DNA of 64,000 nucleotides, from contig OZ241348.1 in the NCBI GenBank assembly GCA_965199915.1, positions 2,232,001 to 2,296,000 on the forward strand, read 5' to 3'. The position numbers and the translations under genes are program-made. Below the pieces are notes generated by a model. It did not search any database. It was not told the origin of the DNA and saw only the letters and a list, made by a program, of their open reading frames with translations. Below are positions 24,809 to 34,183 of the stretch, piece by piece. Each line of letters begins with the position of its first letter. The stretch's first letter is position 1. The stretch is from VXYL01 sp965199915 (GTDB lineage Bacteria > Pseudomonadota > Gammaproteobacteria > Pseudomonadales > Azotimanducaceae).

Positions 24809-26851
24809 TCAACGCGCCAACGCCTGCACGGGATGCAGTCCGGCCGCCCGCCGCGCCGGCAGAAAGCCCGCCGCCAACCCGGTGCCGATGGCGCAAGCCA
24901 ACGCCACCGGCACGAACCACGGCGAGAACGCCACCGGCAGACCGGCGGCTCGCAGCGCCGGGCCGGTGGCGGCGGCCAACACCATCCCCGCCAGACCGCC
25001 CGCGCCCGTTACGGCGGCCGCCTCCAGCAGGAACTGCCGGGCGATGTCGCGGCGGCGCGCGCCGGTGGCCATGCGGATGCCGATTTCGCGGCGGCGCTCC
25101 GTCACCGCCACCAGCATCACGGACAGCACGCCCATGCCGCCGACCACGAGCGACACCGCGCCGACGGCGCCGACGAGCGCGGAGAACAGCTTCTCGATGG
25201 CGGAGAAGCCGACGCGCAGTCCCAACGGGTTGTACAGTCTGAAGCCGGCGCCGCCGTGGCGGCGCACCAGCACATCCCTTACCGCCTGCGCCGTCTGCCC
25301 GAGGCGGCGCGGATCCGCGACGATCACTTTGATCGAATCCACCCGCGCGCCGAAGAACAGCGCCGCCGCGGTCTTGAAGGGCACGAAGACCACGGTGTCC
25401 TGTTCCAACACGATGGGGCTGTTCGGCTTGCCCCGCCGCCGCAGCACGCCTTTCACCAGAAACGGCACGCCGTCCACCAGCACGAACTCGCCAACCGCCG
25501 GCAGGGGAACCGGCAGCAACCGATCCCGCGCGTAGGCGCCGAGCACGACCAGCGCGCCAAGACGATCGCCGTCCGCCGCCGTTAGCGGCGCGCCCCGCGC
25601 CAGTGGCCGATCCTTGGCGTCGGTCATGTCCACCGCCGTGTCCATCCGCGTCTCGTACACGCGGTCGCCGTGCCGAACCACCACGCGTTGGGTGATCTGC
25701 GGCTGCGCCGTCCGCACGTTCGCCAACTCCTCGATGGCGCGCGCGTCCGCCAAGGTCAGCCGCGCCGGCGTCAACCGCGGCTTGCGTTGCCCCGATGACG
25801 GGTAGATGGTGATGGTGTCCGCCCCCGTGCTCGCCGCCAGCTCCACGCTTTGGCGGTAGCCCCCTTGCACCACGCTCAGCAAGGCCACCGCGGCCCACAC
25901 CCCAATGGCCACGCTGAGCATGGTGAGCGCGGTGCGCAAGCGGCGCGTGCGCAGCAGATTGGCGGCGAGCGAGCGGGCAATGGCGCGCGCCTCGATCCAG
26001 AGCGCCTCGAGACGCGCAAGCCACGCCGAAGACCTTGACGCGCGCTCCCGCTCCCGCATTTGCGGCTGGTCGCTGGTTGCGGGCGCGGCCGCGGGCGCGT
26101 CGTCGGTTGACGACGGGCGCGCCGCCGGGCCGGAATCCGCCGCGACCCGGCCATCCACAAGATCGATGCGTCGCCACGCCCAGCGGGCCACGTCCGGATC
26201 GTGGGTGATGATCACCACCGTGTGGCCGTGCTCGGCCAAGCCGCGCAGGGTGGCGAGCACTTCGGCGCCGCCCGCCGCGTCGAGGGCGCCGGTGGGCTCG
26301 TCGGCGAGAACCACCTGCCCGCCGTTCATCAACGCACGGGCGATGGCGACCCGCTGCTGCTCGCCGCCGGAGAGGGCGGCCGGACGATGCCGCAAACGGT
26401 GGCCCAAACCAAGGGATTGGAGCAGCGCCCGCGCCCGGGCCACGCGCTCCGCGCGGTCGAGGCCGGCGTACGCCGCCGGCAATTCCACGTTCTCTTCCGC
26501 GGTGGCCGAGCCGATGAGATTGTAGGACTGGAACACGAAGCCGAACGCATCGCGCCGCAGCGCGGCGAGCGCGTCCGCGTCGAGCGCGTCCACCGGCTTG
26601 CCGCGAAAGACGTAGCGGCCGCTGGTGGCGCGGTCGAGACAACCCAGGATGTTCATGAACGTGGATTTGCCGGAACCCGACGGCCCCATCACGCACACGA
26701 ACTCGCCGCGCCGAATCGTCAGCGAGACGTCGGCCAGCGCCTGCACGCCGCCGGCGCCCGGGTAGAACCGGCCCACCCCGCGCAGCGCGATCAACGGTTC
26801 GTCGCGGTCGCCCGGAACGCTGGCTTTAGGTTGCGGAATGGGATCATCCAC
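24809..26851 (-). CDS. MacB-type ABC exporter, ATPase-permease fusion (copy 2)
   Basis: A 680-residue MacB homologue with the same layout as copy 1: Walker A GPSGSGKST near residue 53, signature LSGGEQQR, Walker B VVLADEPTGALD, then a helix, a periplasmic domain and three terminal helices. A linker rich in alanine and acidic residues joins the two halves. The frame stays open to ATG 26944, but that extension would be encoded by a dispersed repeat; GTG 26851, which gives VDDPIPQPK, removes it and is preferred with moderate certainty. It is divergent from macA. The two MacB copies share only family-level similarity. Confidence 0.88.
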   Translation of the reverse strand: MDDPIPQPKASVPGDRDEPLIALRGVGRFYPGAGGVQALADVSLTIRRGEFVCVMGPSGSGKSTFMNILGCLDRATSGRYVFRGKPVDALDADALAALRRDAFGFVFQSYNLIGSATAEENVELPAAYAGLDRAERVARARALLQSLGLGHRLRHRPAALSGGEQQRVAIARALMNGGQVVLADEPTGALDAAGGAEVLATLRGLAEHGHTVVIITHDPDVARWAWRRIDLVDGRVAADSGPAARPSSTDDAPAAAPATSDQPQMRERERASRSSAWLARLEALWIEARAIARSLAANLLRTRRLRTALTMLSVAIGVWAAVALLSVVQGGYRQSVELAASTGADTITIYPSSGQRKPRLTPARLTLADARAIEELANVRTAQPQITQRVVVRHGDRVYETRMDTAVDMTDAKDRPLARGAPLTAADGDRLGALVVLGAYARDRLLPVPLPAVGEFVLVDGVPFLVKGVLRRRGKPNSPIVLEQDTVVFVPFKTAAALFFGARVDSIKVIVADPRRLGQTAQAVRDVLVRRHGGAGFRLYNPLGLRVGFSAIEKLFSALVGAVGAVSLVVGGMGVLSVMLVAVTERRREIGIRMATGARRRDIARQFLLEAAAVTGAGGLAGMVLAAATGPALRAAGLPVAFSPWFVPVALACAIGTGLAAGFLPARRAAGLHPVQALAR

Positions 26852-26860
26852 TTTTCGCGG

Positions 26861-26902
26861 CGCGCCCTTGCGGGCGCGTTGGGGGTATGCTTCGCAAAAC
26901 TC
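26861..26902 (+). repeat. Dispersed two-hairpin repeat, copy d, in the macB-macA divergent region
   Basis: CGCGCCC (26861-26867) pairs with GGGCGCG (26872-26878). The second hairpin is degenerate: GGGTATGC (26883-26890) against GCAAAACTC (26894-26902). It fills most of the 93 bases between the two divergent starts and may affect promoters there; no clear promoter was seen. Confidence 0.75.
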
Positions 26903-26944
26903 GGTCAGGCTTAGGGTAAACCACCGCGAAGGACGGGCGAGCAT

Positions 26945-28087
26945 TTGAGCGAGCAGGAAGGCAGCGCCAACTCCGGCCGAGCGCGCCGACTGTTGCCGTG
27001 GCTCGCGCTGCTCGCCGCGGCGGTGGCCGGTGCCTGTTGGTGGCTCTTGCGCGGCGACGACGACGCCGCGCAAGAGACGCGGACGGCCACCGTCGGCTAC
27101 CAACAACTCGGCGATCTGGTCACCGCCTCCGGCAAGCTCAAGCCGCGCAAGATCGTCGAAGTGGGCACGCAGGTTTCCGGCCAACTGCGGCATCTGCATG
27201 CGCAGGTGGGCGACCGCGTGTCGGCCGGCGATTTGCTCGCGGAAGTGGACGCGACCATTCAACGCAATCTGGTGAAGGCCACCGCGGCGAGCTTGGCGTC
27301 GCAGGAAGCCGCTTTGGTTTCCATGCGCTCCACGTTGCGCTTGGCGGAGGCCGAGGCGGCGCGGCAGCGCCGCTTGGTGGCGGCGAACGCCACCACCGCG
27401 GTGGCCCTCGAGCGGGCCGAGGACGCGCTGGTGCGGGCCGAGAGCGATCTGGCGGGGGCGCAGGCGCGGATCGAGTCGCAACGCGCCAACCTCACCAGCG
27501 AACAAGCGAAACTGGCGTACAGCAAAATCCACGCGCCCGCCGACGGCACCGTGATCGAGCTGGTGGCCGCCGAAGGCCAAACCTTGACCAGCACCTACCT
27601 GACCCCGGTGATACTCCACTTGGCCGATCTCTCCACCATGACCGTGGAGGCGAAAGTGGCAGAGGCCAACATCGGCAAACTTGCCATCGGCATGGGCGCG
27701 TATTTCACCACCTTGGGCGGCCGCGAACGTCGCTGGGCCGGCACGCTACGGCAGATCATGCCGCGCGCGGTTGTCGAATCCAACGTCGCCACCTACACCG
27801 CGCTGTTCGACGTGAACAACAGCGACGGCTTCCTGTTGGCGGACATGAGCGCGCAGGTGTTTTTCGAGGTCTCCGAGCCGCGGCGCATCCTCGCCACGCC
27901 GCTGGACATGGTGCGCGACTTCGCCCGCGACGAATCCGGCAGCATGACCGGCTTGGTGCGACTGCTGCGCCCGGACGGCGCCGCCGAGGCGCGGCGCATC
28001 CGCATCGGCGAGATGAGCCACACCTACGCGGAAGTGCTCGGCGGCTTGGTGGAGGGCGACCGGCTGCTGGCGCCGGCGGCCGAGTAG
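26945..28087 (+). CDS. macA: MacA-type periplasmic adaptor (membrane fusion protein)
   Basis: A 380-residue adaptor linking MacB to an outer-membrane channel. One N-terminal membrane helix (residues 16-36, LPWLALLAAAVAGACWWLL) is followed by the lipoyl half-motif VSGQLRHLHAQVGDRVSAGD. A coiled-coil hairpin (about 105-180) comes next, then the second lipoyl half with KIHAPADGTVIELVAAEGQT and the barrel with YFTTLGGRERRWAGTL. The start is TTG 26945, immediately opposite the ATG at the far end of the macB frame; no better start was found. It is followed five bases later by an outer-membrane factor gene, giving an operon of adaptor plus channel. Confidence 0.92.
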   Translation: MSEQEGSANSGRARRLLPWLALLAAAVAGACWWLLRGDDDAAQETRTATVGYQQLGDLVTASGKLKPRKIVEVGTQVSGQLRHLHAQVGDRVSAGDLLAEVDATIQRNLVKATAASLASQEAALVSMRSTLRLAEAEAARQRRLVAANATTAVALERAEDALVRAESDLAGAQARIESQRANLTSEQAKLAYSKIHAPADGTVIELVAAEGQTLTSTYLTPVILHLADLSTMTVEAKVAEANIGKLAIGMGAYFTTLGGRERRWAGTLRQIMPRAVVESNVATYTALFDVNNSDGFLLADMSAQVFFEVSEPRRILATPLDMVRDFARDESGSMTGLVRLLRPDGAAEARRIRIGEMSHTYAEVLGGLVEGDRLLAPAAE

Positions 28088-28091
28088 CGCG

Positions 28092-29582
28092 GTGGGCGCT
28101 CCCAACAGCCGCCATGCGGCACCCTCGGTCGGGGCGCGCACGGGAGACACTCCTCGCCGGAACGAAGCGCCCGGTGTCGCCGGGGGCGCATGCCACGCCT
28201 TGCCCGCGCTTTGCGTGGCGGCCCTGCTTGCTGGCTGCGCGACCACGCCGCTGCCGACGCTGGAGCCGTCCGCCGTGCCGGATGCGTGGCGCAATGGCGA
28301 AGACGACGCCAAGTGGCCGCCACTGGATTGGTGGCAGGCGTTTGGCAGCGCCGAGCTCACGGCGCTGATAGGCCAAGTGCGGGCGCGCAACTTCGATCTC
28401 GACAACAGCGCCCGCGCCCTGCGCTCCGCCGAACTCGCCTTGGCGGACGCCGGCCTTGATCGCTGGCCGCGTCCCACCATCGCGGCGAGCGCGAGCAAGG
28501 GCTACGCCGGCAGCGGCAAGCGCGGCGACTTCGCCGACAGCGGCGCCGAATCCATCGAGCTCAGCCTGCGGGCGCCGTGGGCGGACATCGCCGAACGGCG
28601 CCCGCGCCACCAAGCCGCCCGGGCGACGTTCGACTCCGCGGTGGCGCAAGCGGCGGCAACCCGCCTGCGCGTTCTAACCACCACCGCCAGCGCCTACTTC
28701 CAGCTTTTGCTGCTGCGCGACCGCGAACAGACGGCGCGCGCCAACATCGAGAACGCCGACGCGATCGCGGGCATCGTCAATGCCCGGGTGGACGCCGGCG
28801 TGGCCCTCGCCAGCGACGCCCTGCGCCAACGCATCGTGGCGCGGCGCCAACGCAACGCCTTGCGCACGCTCGAACTCGACGTGTTGAAAGGCCGGGCGAC
28901 GCTGGCCTTGCTGGTGGGTCGTTCGGTGTGGGATTTCGACCTGACGGGCGCGACCTTGGGCGACGTGCGCGCTCCCGCGGTGTCGCCGGGACTGCCGTCG
29001 GGCCTGCTCATCCGGCGCCCGGACATCGTCCAGGCCGAGGCGGCGCTCCGCGAGGCGCACGCGAACGTGGATTTAGCGCGGCTCGCCTTCCTGCCGCGCA
29101 TGGATCTCGCCACCGGCGCCACCGCGTCGAGCGCCGCTTTCGGCAGCCTGGCGGCGCGGGGCGCCACGGCGCTGACGGTCACCACCGATCTGGCGCTGAC
29201 GCTGTTCGACGTCGGCCGGCGGCAACGCCGCTTGGAAACATCGCGGCTGCGCATGGAGTCTTTGCTCGCGGACTACCAACGGGCGGTGATCGCCGCCTTC
29301 AACGAGGTGGAGATAGCCTTGGCGGACTTGCGCGTCTTGCGCTCGCTCGCCGATCTGCTCGCCGACGACACGCGCTTGGCCGAGGAGTCGCTGCGCATCG
29401 CGGAAGCCCGCTACCGCGAAGGCGAAGGCGAGTTCGAGGCGCTCCTCGGCGCCCAAACCACCCTTTACACCGCCCGCGACGCGGCGCTCAACAACAAACT
29501 CGGCATCCTCCAAGCCGTGCTCGCGCTGTACCAGGCTCTTGGCGGGGGTTGGCGCGTGGACGAACCGCCGCGAGCGCCTTGA
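28092..29582 (+). CDS. Outer-membrane efflux lipoprotein, NodT/OprM type
   Basis: A 496-residue outer-membrane factor that would complete the MacAB pump. A lipobox LLAGC places the lipid-modified cysteine at about residue 49, then the mature protein starts with PDAWRNGEDD and DWWQAFGSAELTALI. Two repeated helical halves contain the NodT markers LIRRPDIVQAEAALREAHAN and FLPRMDLATGA. GTG 28092 is used; the long N-terminal region before the lipobox suggests the true start may be later. It is co-directional with macA and convergent with the AAA ATPase gene, 28 bases away. Confidence 0.92.
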   Translation: MGAPNSRHAAPSVGARTGDTPRRNEAPGVAGGACHALPALCVAALLAGCATTPLPTLEPSAVPDAWRNGEDDAKWPPLDWWQAFGSAELTALIGQVRARNFDLDNSARALRSAELALADAGLDRWPRPTIAASASKGYAGSGKRGDFADSGAESIELSLRAPWADIAERRPRHQAARATFDSAVAQAAATRLRVLTTTASAYFQLLLLRDREQTARANIENADAIAGIVNARVDAGVALASDALRQRIVARRQRNALRTLELDVLKGRATLALLVGRSVWDFDLTGATLGDVRAPAVSPGLPSGLLIRRPDIVQAEAALREAHANVDLARLAFLPRMDLATGATASSAAFGSLAARGATALTVTTDLALTLFDVGRRQRRLETSRLRMESLLADYQRAVIAAFNEVEIALADLRVLRSLADLLADDTRLAEESLRIAEARYREGEGEFEALLGAQTTLYTARDAALNNKLGILQAVLALYQALGGGWRVDEPPRAP

Positions 29583-29610
29583 GGGATCGAGTTGCCCGGG
29601 TAGGCGCCTT

Positions 29611-30801
29611 TCACGTGTACGGCGGGCGACGATGCGCCCTCCGGCTGCGCTCCAGCCGATCCTCCATGTAGGCGTGGAACGAAGGGATGCCGAAGCCCAC
29701 ATCGCCCTGCGCGTCCAAGGTCAACACGCCGTGCGCGATGGCTGTCTCCACCACGGCGTCGCCATCGCCGCCGGCCGCGTCCACAACCTGCGCCGCCTCG
29801 TCCTCGGGCATGGAGCGCCGGGAGCTTGCATTCAACGCTTCAACGATGGGAAAGACGGCGCTCTGCTTGCGCAAGGCGAGCAAGCGGTCTTCGTAGTAGC
29901 CGACGCGCGCCCGATCGCCAGCCGCCAGCGCGTCTTCCAGCGCCGGCGCGCCGCGCAGGCTGCCATGCTTGGCAATCGCCTCTTGCGCGCCCGCCAAATA
30001 TCCGTGGACGTGCTGCGGGAAGCCCAACGAAGCGGCAGCCAAGGCTTTGACCGCCGCTTCCGGGGCGGTATGCCCCAGCGCCATCAAGCCCTGCTCCACG
30101 GCGTCCGTCGTTTCGTCGTCCGTCAAGACGCCCAGCGTTATTTTCTCGGCGACCCTGGAAATGCCCCCGCCCCCTTGCGGATTCGCGAGCACTCGCGGCG
30201 TGTGCTGCAATCCCATGGCCACCAGCAACAGCGGGCATCCGTGGTCGCCTTGGTGGAGCACGCGCAACGCCGTCATGCCCTCTTGCCGCACCGCCTGAAT
30301 CTCGTCGATGGTGAGCACCAGCGCCTTGCCACGCCACGCGCCAACATCCCCGGAGCGCTGCAACAGGCCGAACAATTTGCTCGTGTGGCGAACGTGGTCG
30401 CGCGTGACATTGGCCTTGAACACGCCGGCGCCAACGCCGAGCCCGGTGCGCCGCGTGTCCATCTCGGCCACGTCGCGGCAAACCGCTTCGCTGCCGAGCG
30501 CGCGGGCGATGCTCATGAACAAGGCGACGTCGTCTTCCAACATGCTCACGTCGGTGGCCAAGTGGGCAACGCGCAACGGGCCCTGACGCCGCGCCACTTC
30601 CTCGACGAACCTGCGGCCGAGCTGCGTCTTGCCGATGCCGGGCACGCCCACGATCAACGCCAAGCCCTCCGTGGCGTCGCCGGTTTCGCAAAGGTCGTCG
30701 AATCGCTTTCGCAACGCCGCCAATTCCGCGCTCCGGCCAGCGAAGAACGGCGGCCTGCCGCGTTCGCTGCGCAGCTTGGTTGCGGAGGAAAAGTCGTTCA
30801 C
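29611..30801 (-). CDS. Orphan AAA/ORC-like ATPase, function unknown
   Basis: A 396-residue P-loop protein. GRPPFFAGRSAELAALRKRF precedes Walker A GVPGIGKT at 52-59; Walker B LVLTIDEIQ has its acidic pair at 166-167. An arginine in GISRVAEKITL may be a sensor. The C-terminal 150 residues look like a winged-helix region. The layout recalls Orc1/Cdc6, TniB and STAND-type AAA_16 proteins, but no transposition or replication partner is adjacent. The start is GTG 30801 with no clear ribosome site; an in-frame stop lies just upstream. It is convergent with the efflux gene and divergent from a decayed SRAP gene. Confidence 0.75.
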   Translation of the reverse strand: MNDFSSATKLRSERGRPPFFAGRSAELAALRKRFDDLCETGDATEGLALIVGVPGIGKTQLGRRFVEEVARRQGPLRVAHLATDVSMLEDDVALFMSIARALGSEAVCRDVAEMDTRRTGLGVGAGVFKANVTRDHVRHTSKLFGLLQRSGDVGAWRGKALVLTIDEIQAVRQEGMTALRVLHQGDHGCPLLLVAMGLQHTPRVLANPQGGGGISRVAEKITLGVLTDDETTDAVEQGLMALGHTAPEAAVKALAAASLGFPQHVHGYLAGAQEAIAKHGSLRGAPALEDALAAGDRARVGYYEDRLLALRKQSAVFPIVEALNASSRRSMPEDEAAQVVDAAGGDGDAVVETAIAHGVLTLDAQGDVGFGIPSFHAYMEDRLERSRRAHRRPPYT

Positions 30802-31188
30802 GCGGCCAGTCTACATGGAAGCGAACGCGGCATTGTGCGTGGAGATCACGTCATCACGTCACGCGGTCGCTTATGATCCCAAGGGGTGGCGACAAGAGTC
30901 GACAAACGAAGGATGTGGAAAATGCGCGACAACGGTTACGAAGCCTGCGGCACCGAGAGGGTGGACATGCGCCAGCGGATCATCGCTAGAAGGTCAACAG
31001 TCCCAGCTACATGGCGGCGATTCCGTTCACGGTGATCGACCTTCGGGCAGAAGGCGATGACGAAGGAGCTGACGAGCTGGAGCGTCTAGTGGCAGAGGCC
31101 CGACGCCGAATCGACGCCATGAACAAGCCCGCCGATACGCGCGCCGTTGGAGGCGACGCAGCAGATGGGTGCGCGCAGGAGTGCGCTG
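30802..31188 (+). other. 387-base region with two doubtful small reading frames
   Basis: ATG 30922 opens a 37-codon frame (MRDNGYEACGTERVD at its start), and ATG 31011 opens a 66-codon frame to 31211 containing DDEGADELERLVAEARRRID. The two overlap in different frames and could be one broken gene; neither is recognised and neither has a convincing ribosome site. An 8-base tandem ATCACGTC pair occurs near 30846-30861, close to TATGAT on the plus strand, a possible promoter for the SRAP gene. Confidence 0.3.
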
Positions 31189-31946
31189 ATGTGCGGCAGA
31201 TTCAGCGTTGACGACCAAGACCAGGGCTTGGACGATGTCTACCAGTCGTTGGTGGGATGTCCGTTTCCCGGAGTGGCCAACCTGAACACCGCGCCGACCG
31301 AGACGGCGTGGATCGTTCGCGTCGATTCGCCCGCCGGCGGTTCGTTGACGGCCTTGGAGGCGAAGTGGTCGCTTACGCCGTATTGGTCGGAGACGGCGAC
31401 GCCCAAGTACGCCACGTTCAACGCCCGGGCCGAGACTTTGGCCACTTCGCGCACGTTCCGCGAGCCGTTTCGGCGGCGGCGTTGCGTGGTGCCGGTTTGC
31501 GGCTACTACGAGTGGCGCAAGCAGGCGCAACCCGGTCTCTTCGAAGACGACGGCCGCGCCGCCGGTTCGCTGGCCGGTTCGCTGAAGGAACGCACGCAGA
31601 CCTACTTTGTTCGACCTCGCCAAGGCGCGCTGCTTCTCGCCGGCGTTTGGGACCGGTGGCGGCGGGGCCGCACGGGGGTCGACAGCTTCGCCGTGGTCAC
31701 CACCGCGGCGAGCGATCAACTGGCGTTCCCGCACCCGCGGCAGCCGCTGTCGCTTCTCCCCAAGACGCGCGGGTTTGGCTGCGCGCCGAACGGGACAGCG
31801 CGGAGTTGGCGCGGTTGCTCGCGCCACGCCTGCCGGTGGCGCTGCTTGCGGCGCCGGTGTCGCGCTACGTCGGCAACGCGCGCAACAAAGGCAGCCGCTG
31901 CTCGGTGCCCGTTGGCGCGGCGACGGTCATCGCCGCCGACCCGTGA
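31189..31946 (+). pseudogene. SRAP (YedK/HMCES-type) DNA-crosslink protein gene, frameshifted
   Basis: The intact protein would bind abasic sites in single-stranded DNA through the amino group of Cys2. ATG 31189 gives MCGRFSV, so Cys2 is present, followed by NLNTAPTE, WSLTPYWSE, NARAETL and CVVPVCGYYEWRK with the conserved glutamate, then FAVVTTAAS. Near 31759-31764, within LLPK, the family continuation moves to another frame as DARVWLRAERDSAELARLL and ends SRCSVPVGAATVIAADP at 31946. A single missing base explains this. An unusual stretch (AAGSLAGSL) precedes the catalytic YFV segment. Confidence 0.88.
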
Positions 31947-32030
31947 CGCATCCCGTCGCCCAGCCGGCGACGGGCCTTGCCCTGATTTCGAGTGAGTGCC
32001 GGGCGCGTTGGGCAGGGCGGCTCCGCGCCC

Positions 32031-34040
32031 TCAGCGCGAATCCGCCTCCAAGTTCAACCAACGGCGCTCGCGCTCGGTGAGTTCCACGTTCAGCGCCGAG
32101 AGGGAATCGCGCGTTTCGGCCAGCACGCGCGGGCCGATCAGCGCAAACACCGGAAACGGCTGCGCGAGCACATACGCCAGCGCGACGTGGATGGGCAATA
32201 CGCCCTTCTCTTCGGCCAAAGCCGCGGCGCGCGCGCGGCGCTCGAAGTTGTCGGCGGCGAACCAGCAGCGGCGCAGCTCGTCGTCCGTCGGTTGGGTGCC
32301 GAAGCGCGCGTCCACCGCCGACGGCGTGCGCGCCCGCACCGCGTCGAAACGCGCCGTGAAAAAGCCGCGCGCTTGGCTGGACCAGGGAAACAGCGCCAGT
32401 TGCTCCGCCTGCAGCCACGCCCGCCACTCCACGCCCGAGGCGGCGACGCAGCCGGGCCACACCGGATCAACCATGCGGGCGAGGCTGAAGTTGTTGGACA
32501 CCGCGGCGAACGGCGCAAGCCCGTTCGCCTGCGCGTAGGCGCTGGCTTCCCGAACCCGCGCCAACGACCAGTTCGAGGCGCCGAACGCCCGCATTCGACC
32601 CGCCTCCCGCTCAATGTTCAACGCGTCGATCCACTCGCCCACCGGCACGTCTTCGTTGTCGCGGTGCAGAAAGTACAAGTCCACATGGTCGGTGTCCATG
32701 CGCTCCAAGGACACGGCGAGTTGCTCGGCCACCCGGGCCGGAAAGTTCGCCGGCGTGTGGGCGCCCTTGCCGATCACCACCACTTCGTCGCGCACGCCGC
32801 GGTTGCGCAGCCAGCCGCCGAGCAGCCGCTCCATGCGTCCGCCGGCGTAGATGTGCGCGGTGTCGAAGGTGTTGCCGCCGTGTTCGTAGTAGTGGTCGAA
32901 CATCACCGCGGCGTGCTTGGCGGTGGTTTGGTTGTCGCAGCCCATCACCAGGCGCGAGACCGGCTTCTCCAAACCCGCCACCGCGCCGTGGCGCATGGCC
33001 TTGCGGCGCACCGAGAGCGGCCGGCCGTGAACGGGTGTGGTTTGCCGCTCCTCGCTCTCGAAGGCGAACGCGACGCCGGCGGCCGCGCGCCAGCGGTCCA
33101 GCGCGCGGGCGTTACCGAGGCTGTCCGCCCACGTCATGCAGGGCGATTCCACGTCGCCCTTGGCGAGCGCGCCGGCCACGGCGTCCACTTCCAAAACGTA
33201 GGTTTGCTTGGCCGTGCCGGCCACGGTTTCGCGCGCGCCGCCGCGCAGCAAGTCGAAACGCCAACCGCCGTCGGCTCCGGCGCCGAACCAAGGCGAAGCG
33301 ATGTGGATGGAACCTTTCGCGCCGAAGATCTGCACCGTGTTGTCGAGTGACAGCGACACCGCGGTGGCCACGCGCGCGATGAGGCCGCTCGGAAAGCGCA
33401 GCAGCGCCGCCGCCCATTGGTCCACCCCGGTCTCGGCCAAGGCGGCGAAACCCGCGACTTCCTCCGGCTCCTCGCCGGCCACAAGACGCGCCATGGACAC
33501 GGGATAGCAGCCGACATCGAGAATGCCGCCGCCGGCCAACTCGTTGCTGTGCAGGCGGCTGGCCGGATTGAACGGCGAGGCGAATCCGTGGCTGGCGTTG
33601 ATCTGGCGCACCTCGCCGATGGCGCCGTCGCGCACCAACGCCAGCACTTTCGCGGTTTGGGGATGGGCGCGGTACATGAACGCCTCCATCAGGAAGCGGT
33701 TGTGGAAGGCGGCCGTTTCCACCATCGCCATCACCTCGGGATGGTTGACGCCGAGCGGCTTCTCGCACAGCACCGCCTTGCCCGCCTCCAACGCCCGGAT
33801 CGACCACTGCGCGTGTTGCGGATGCGGCGTGGCCACGTAGACCACGTCCACGGACGGATCCGCCAGCAACGCATCGTAGCCGCCGTGGGCGCGGATGCCG
33901 TAATCGGCGGCGAAAGCGTCCGCCGCGGCTTGCGAGCGGCTGCCCACGGCAACCAGCGCCGAGGTGTCGGACGCCACCACCGCGTCCGCCAGCTTGCGGG
34001 CGATGCGCCCGGTGGAAAGGACGCCCCAACGCACGGTCAT
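32031..34040 (-). CDS. Fused Gfo/Idh/MocA dehydrogenase and aldo/keto reductase
   Basis: A 669-residue two-enzyme fusion. Residues 1-325 are a Gfo/Idh/MocA oxidoreductase with WGVLSTGRIARKLADAV (NAD-binding loop) and VLCEKPLGVNHPE, containing the catalytic EKP motif. Residues from about 345 are an aldo/keto reductase with the complete tetrad: FDTAHIYAGG (Asp and Tyr), VVVIGKGAH (Lys) and LYFLHRDN (His). Both halves look active, so it may oxidise and then reduce linked sugar-like substrates. ATG 34040 is fixed by GGAGGAACC. The gene runs without internal stops, so the fusion is real in this sequence. Substrates are unknown. Confidence 0.88.
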   Translation of the reverse strand: MTVRWGVLSTGRIARKLADAVVASDTSALVAVGSRSQAAADAFAADYGIRAHGGYDALLADPSVDVVYVATPHPQHAQWSIRALEAGKAVLCEKPLGVNHPEVMAMVETAAFHNRFLMEAFMYRAHPQTAKVLALVRDGAIGEVRQINASHGFASPFNPASRLHSNELAGGGILDVGCYPVSMARLVAGEEPEEVAGFAALAETGVDQWAAALLRFPSGLIARVATAVSLSLDNTVQIFGAKGSIHIASPWFGAGADGGWRFDLLRGGARETVAGTAKQTYVLEVDAVAGALAKGDVESPCMTWADSLGNARALDRWRAAAGVAFAFESEERQTTPVHGRPLSVRRKAMRHGAVAGLEKPVSRLVMGCDNQTTAKHAAVMFDHYYEHGGNTFDTAHIYAGGRMERLLGGWLRNRGVRDEVVVIGKGAHTPANFPARVAEQLAVSLERMDTDHVDLYFLHRDNEDVPVGEWIDALNIEREAGRMRAFGASNWSLARVREASAYAQANGLAPFAAVSNNFSLARMVDPVWPGCVAASGVEWRAWLQAEQLALFPWSSQARGFFTARFDAVRARTPSAVDARFGTQPTDDELRRCWFAADNFERRARAAALAEEKGVLPIHVALAYVLAQPFPVFALIGPRVLAETRDSLSALNVELTERERRWLNLEADSR

Positions 34041-34183
34041 GGTTCCTCCGGCTAGTCCAAAGAAGGCTCTTGGGCCGCTCAACCAAGAGGGCTACTTTAC
34101 ATCTGGTGCGCTAAATGCAAAGTTGGGTTTACGTTTGGGTACATATAGGTGCCTGTGGTGGGCGGCTAGGCGTGGTGGTGCGC

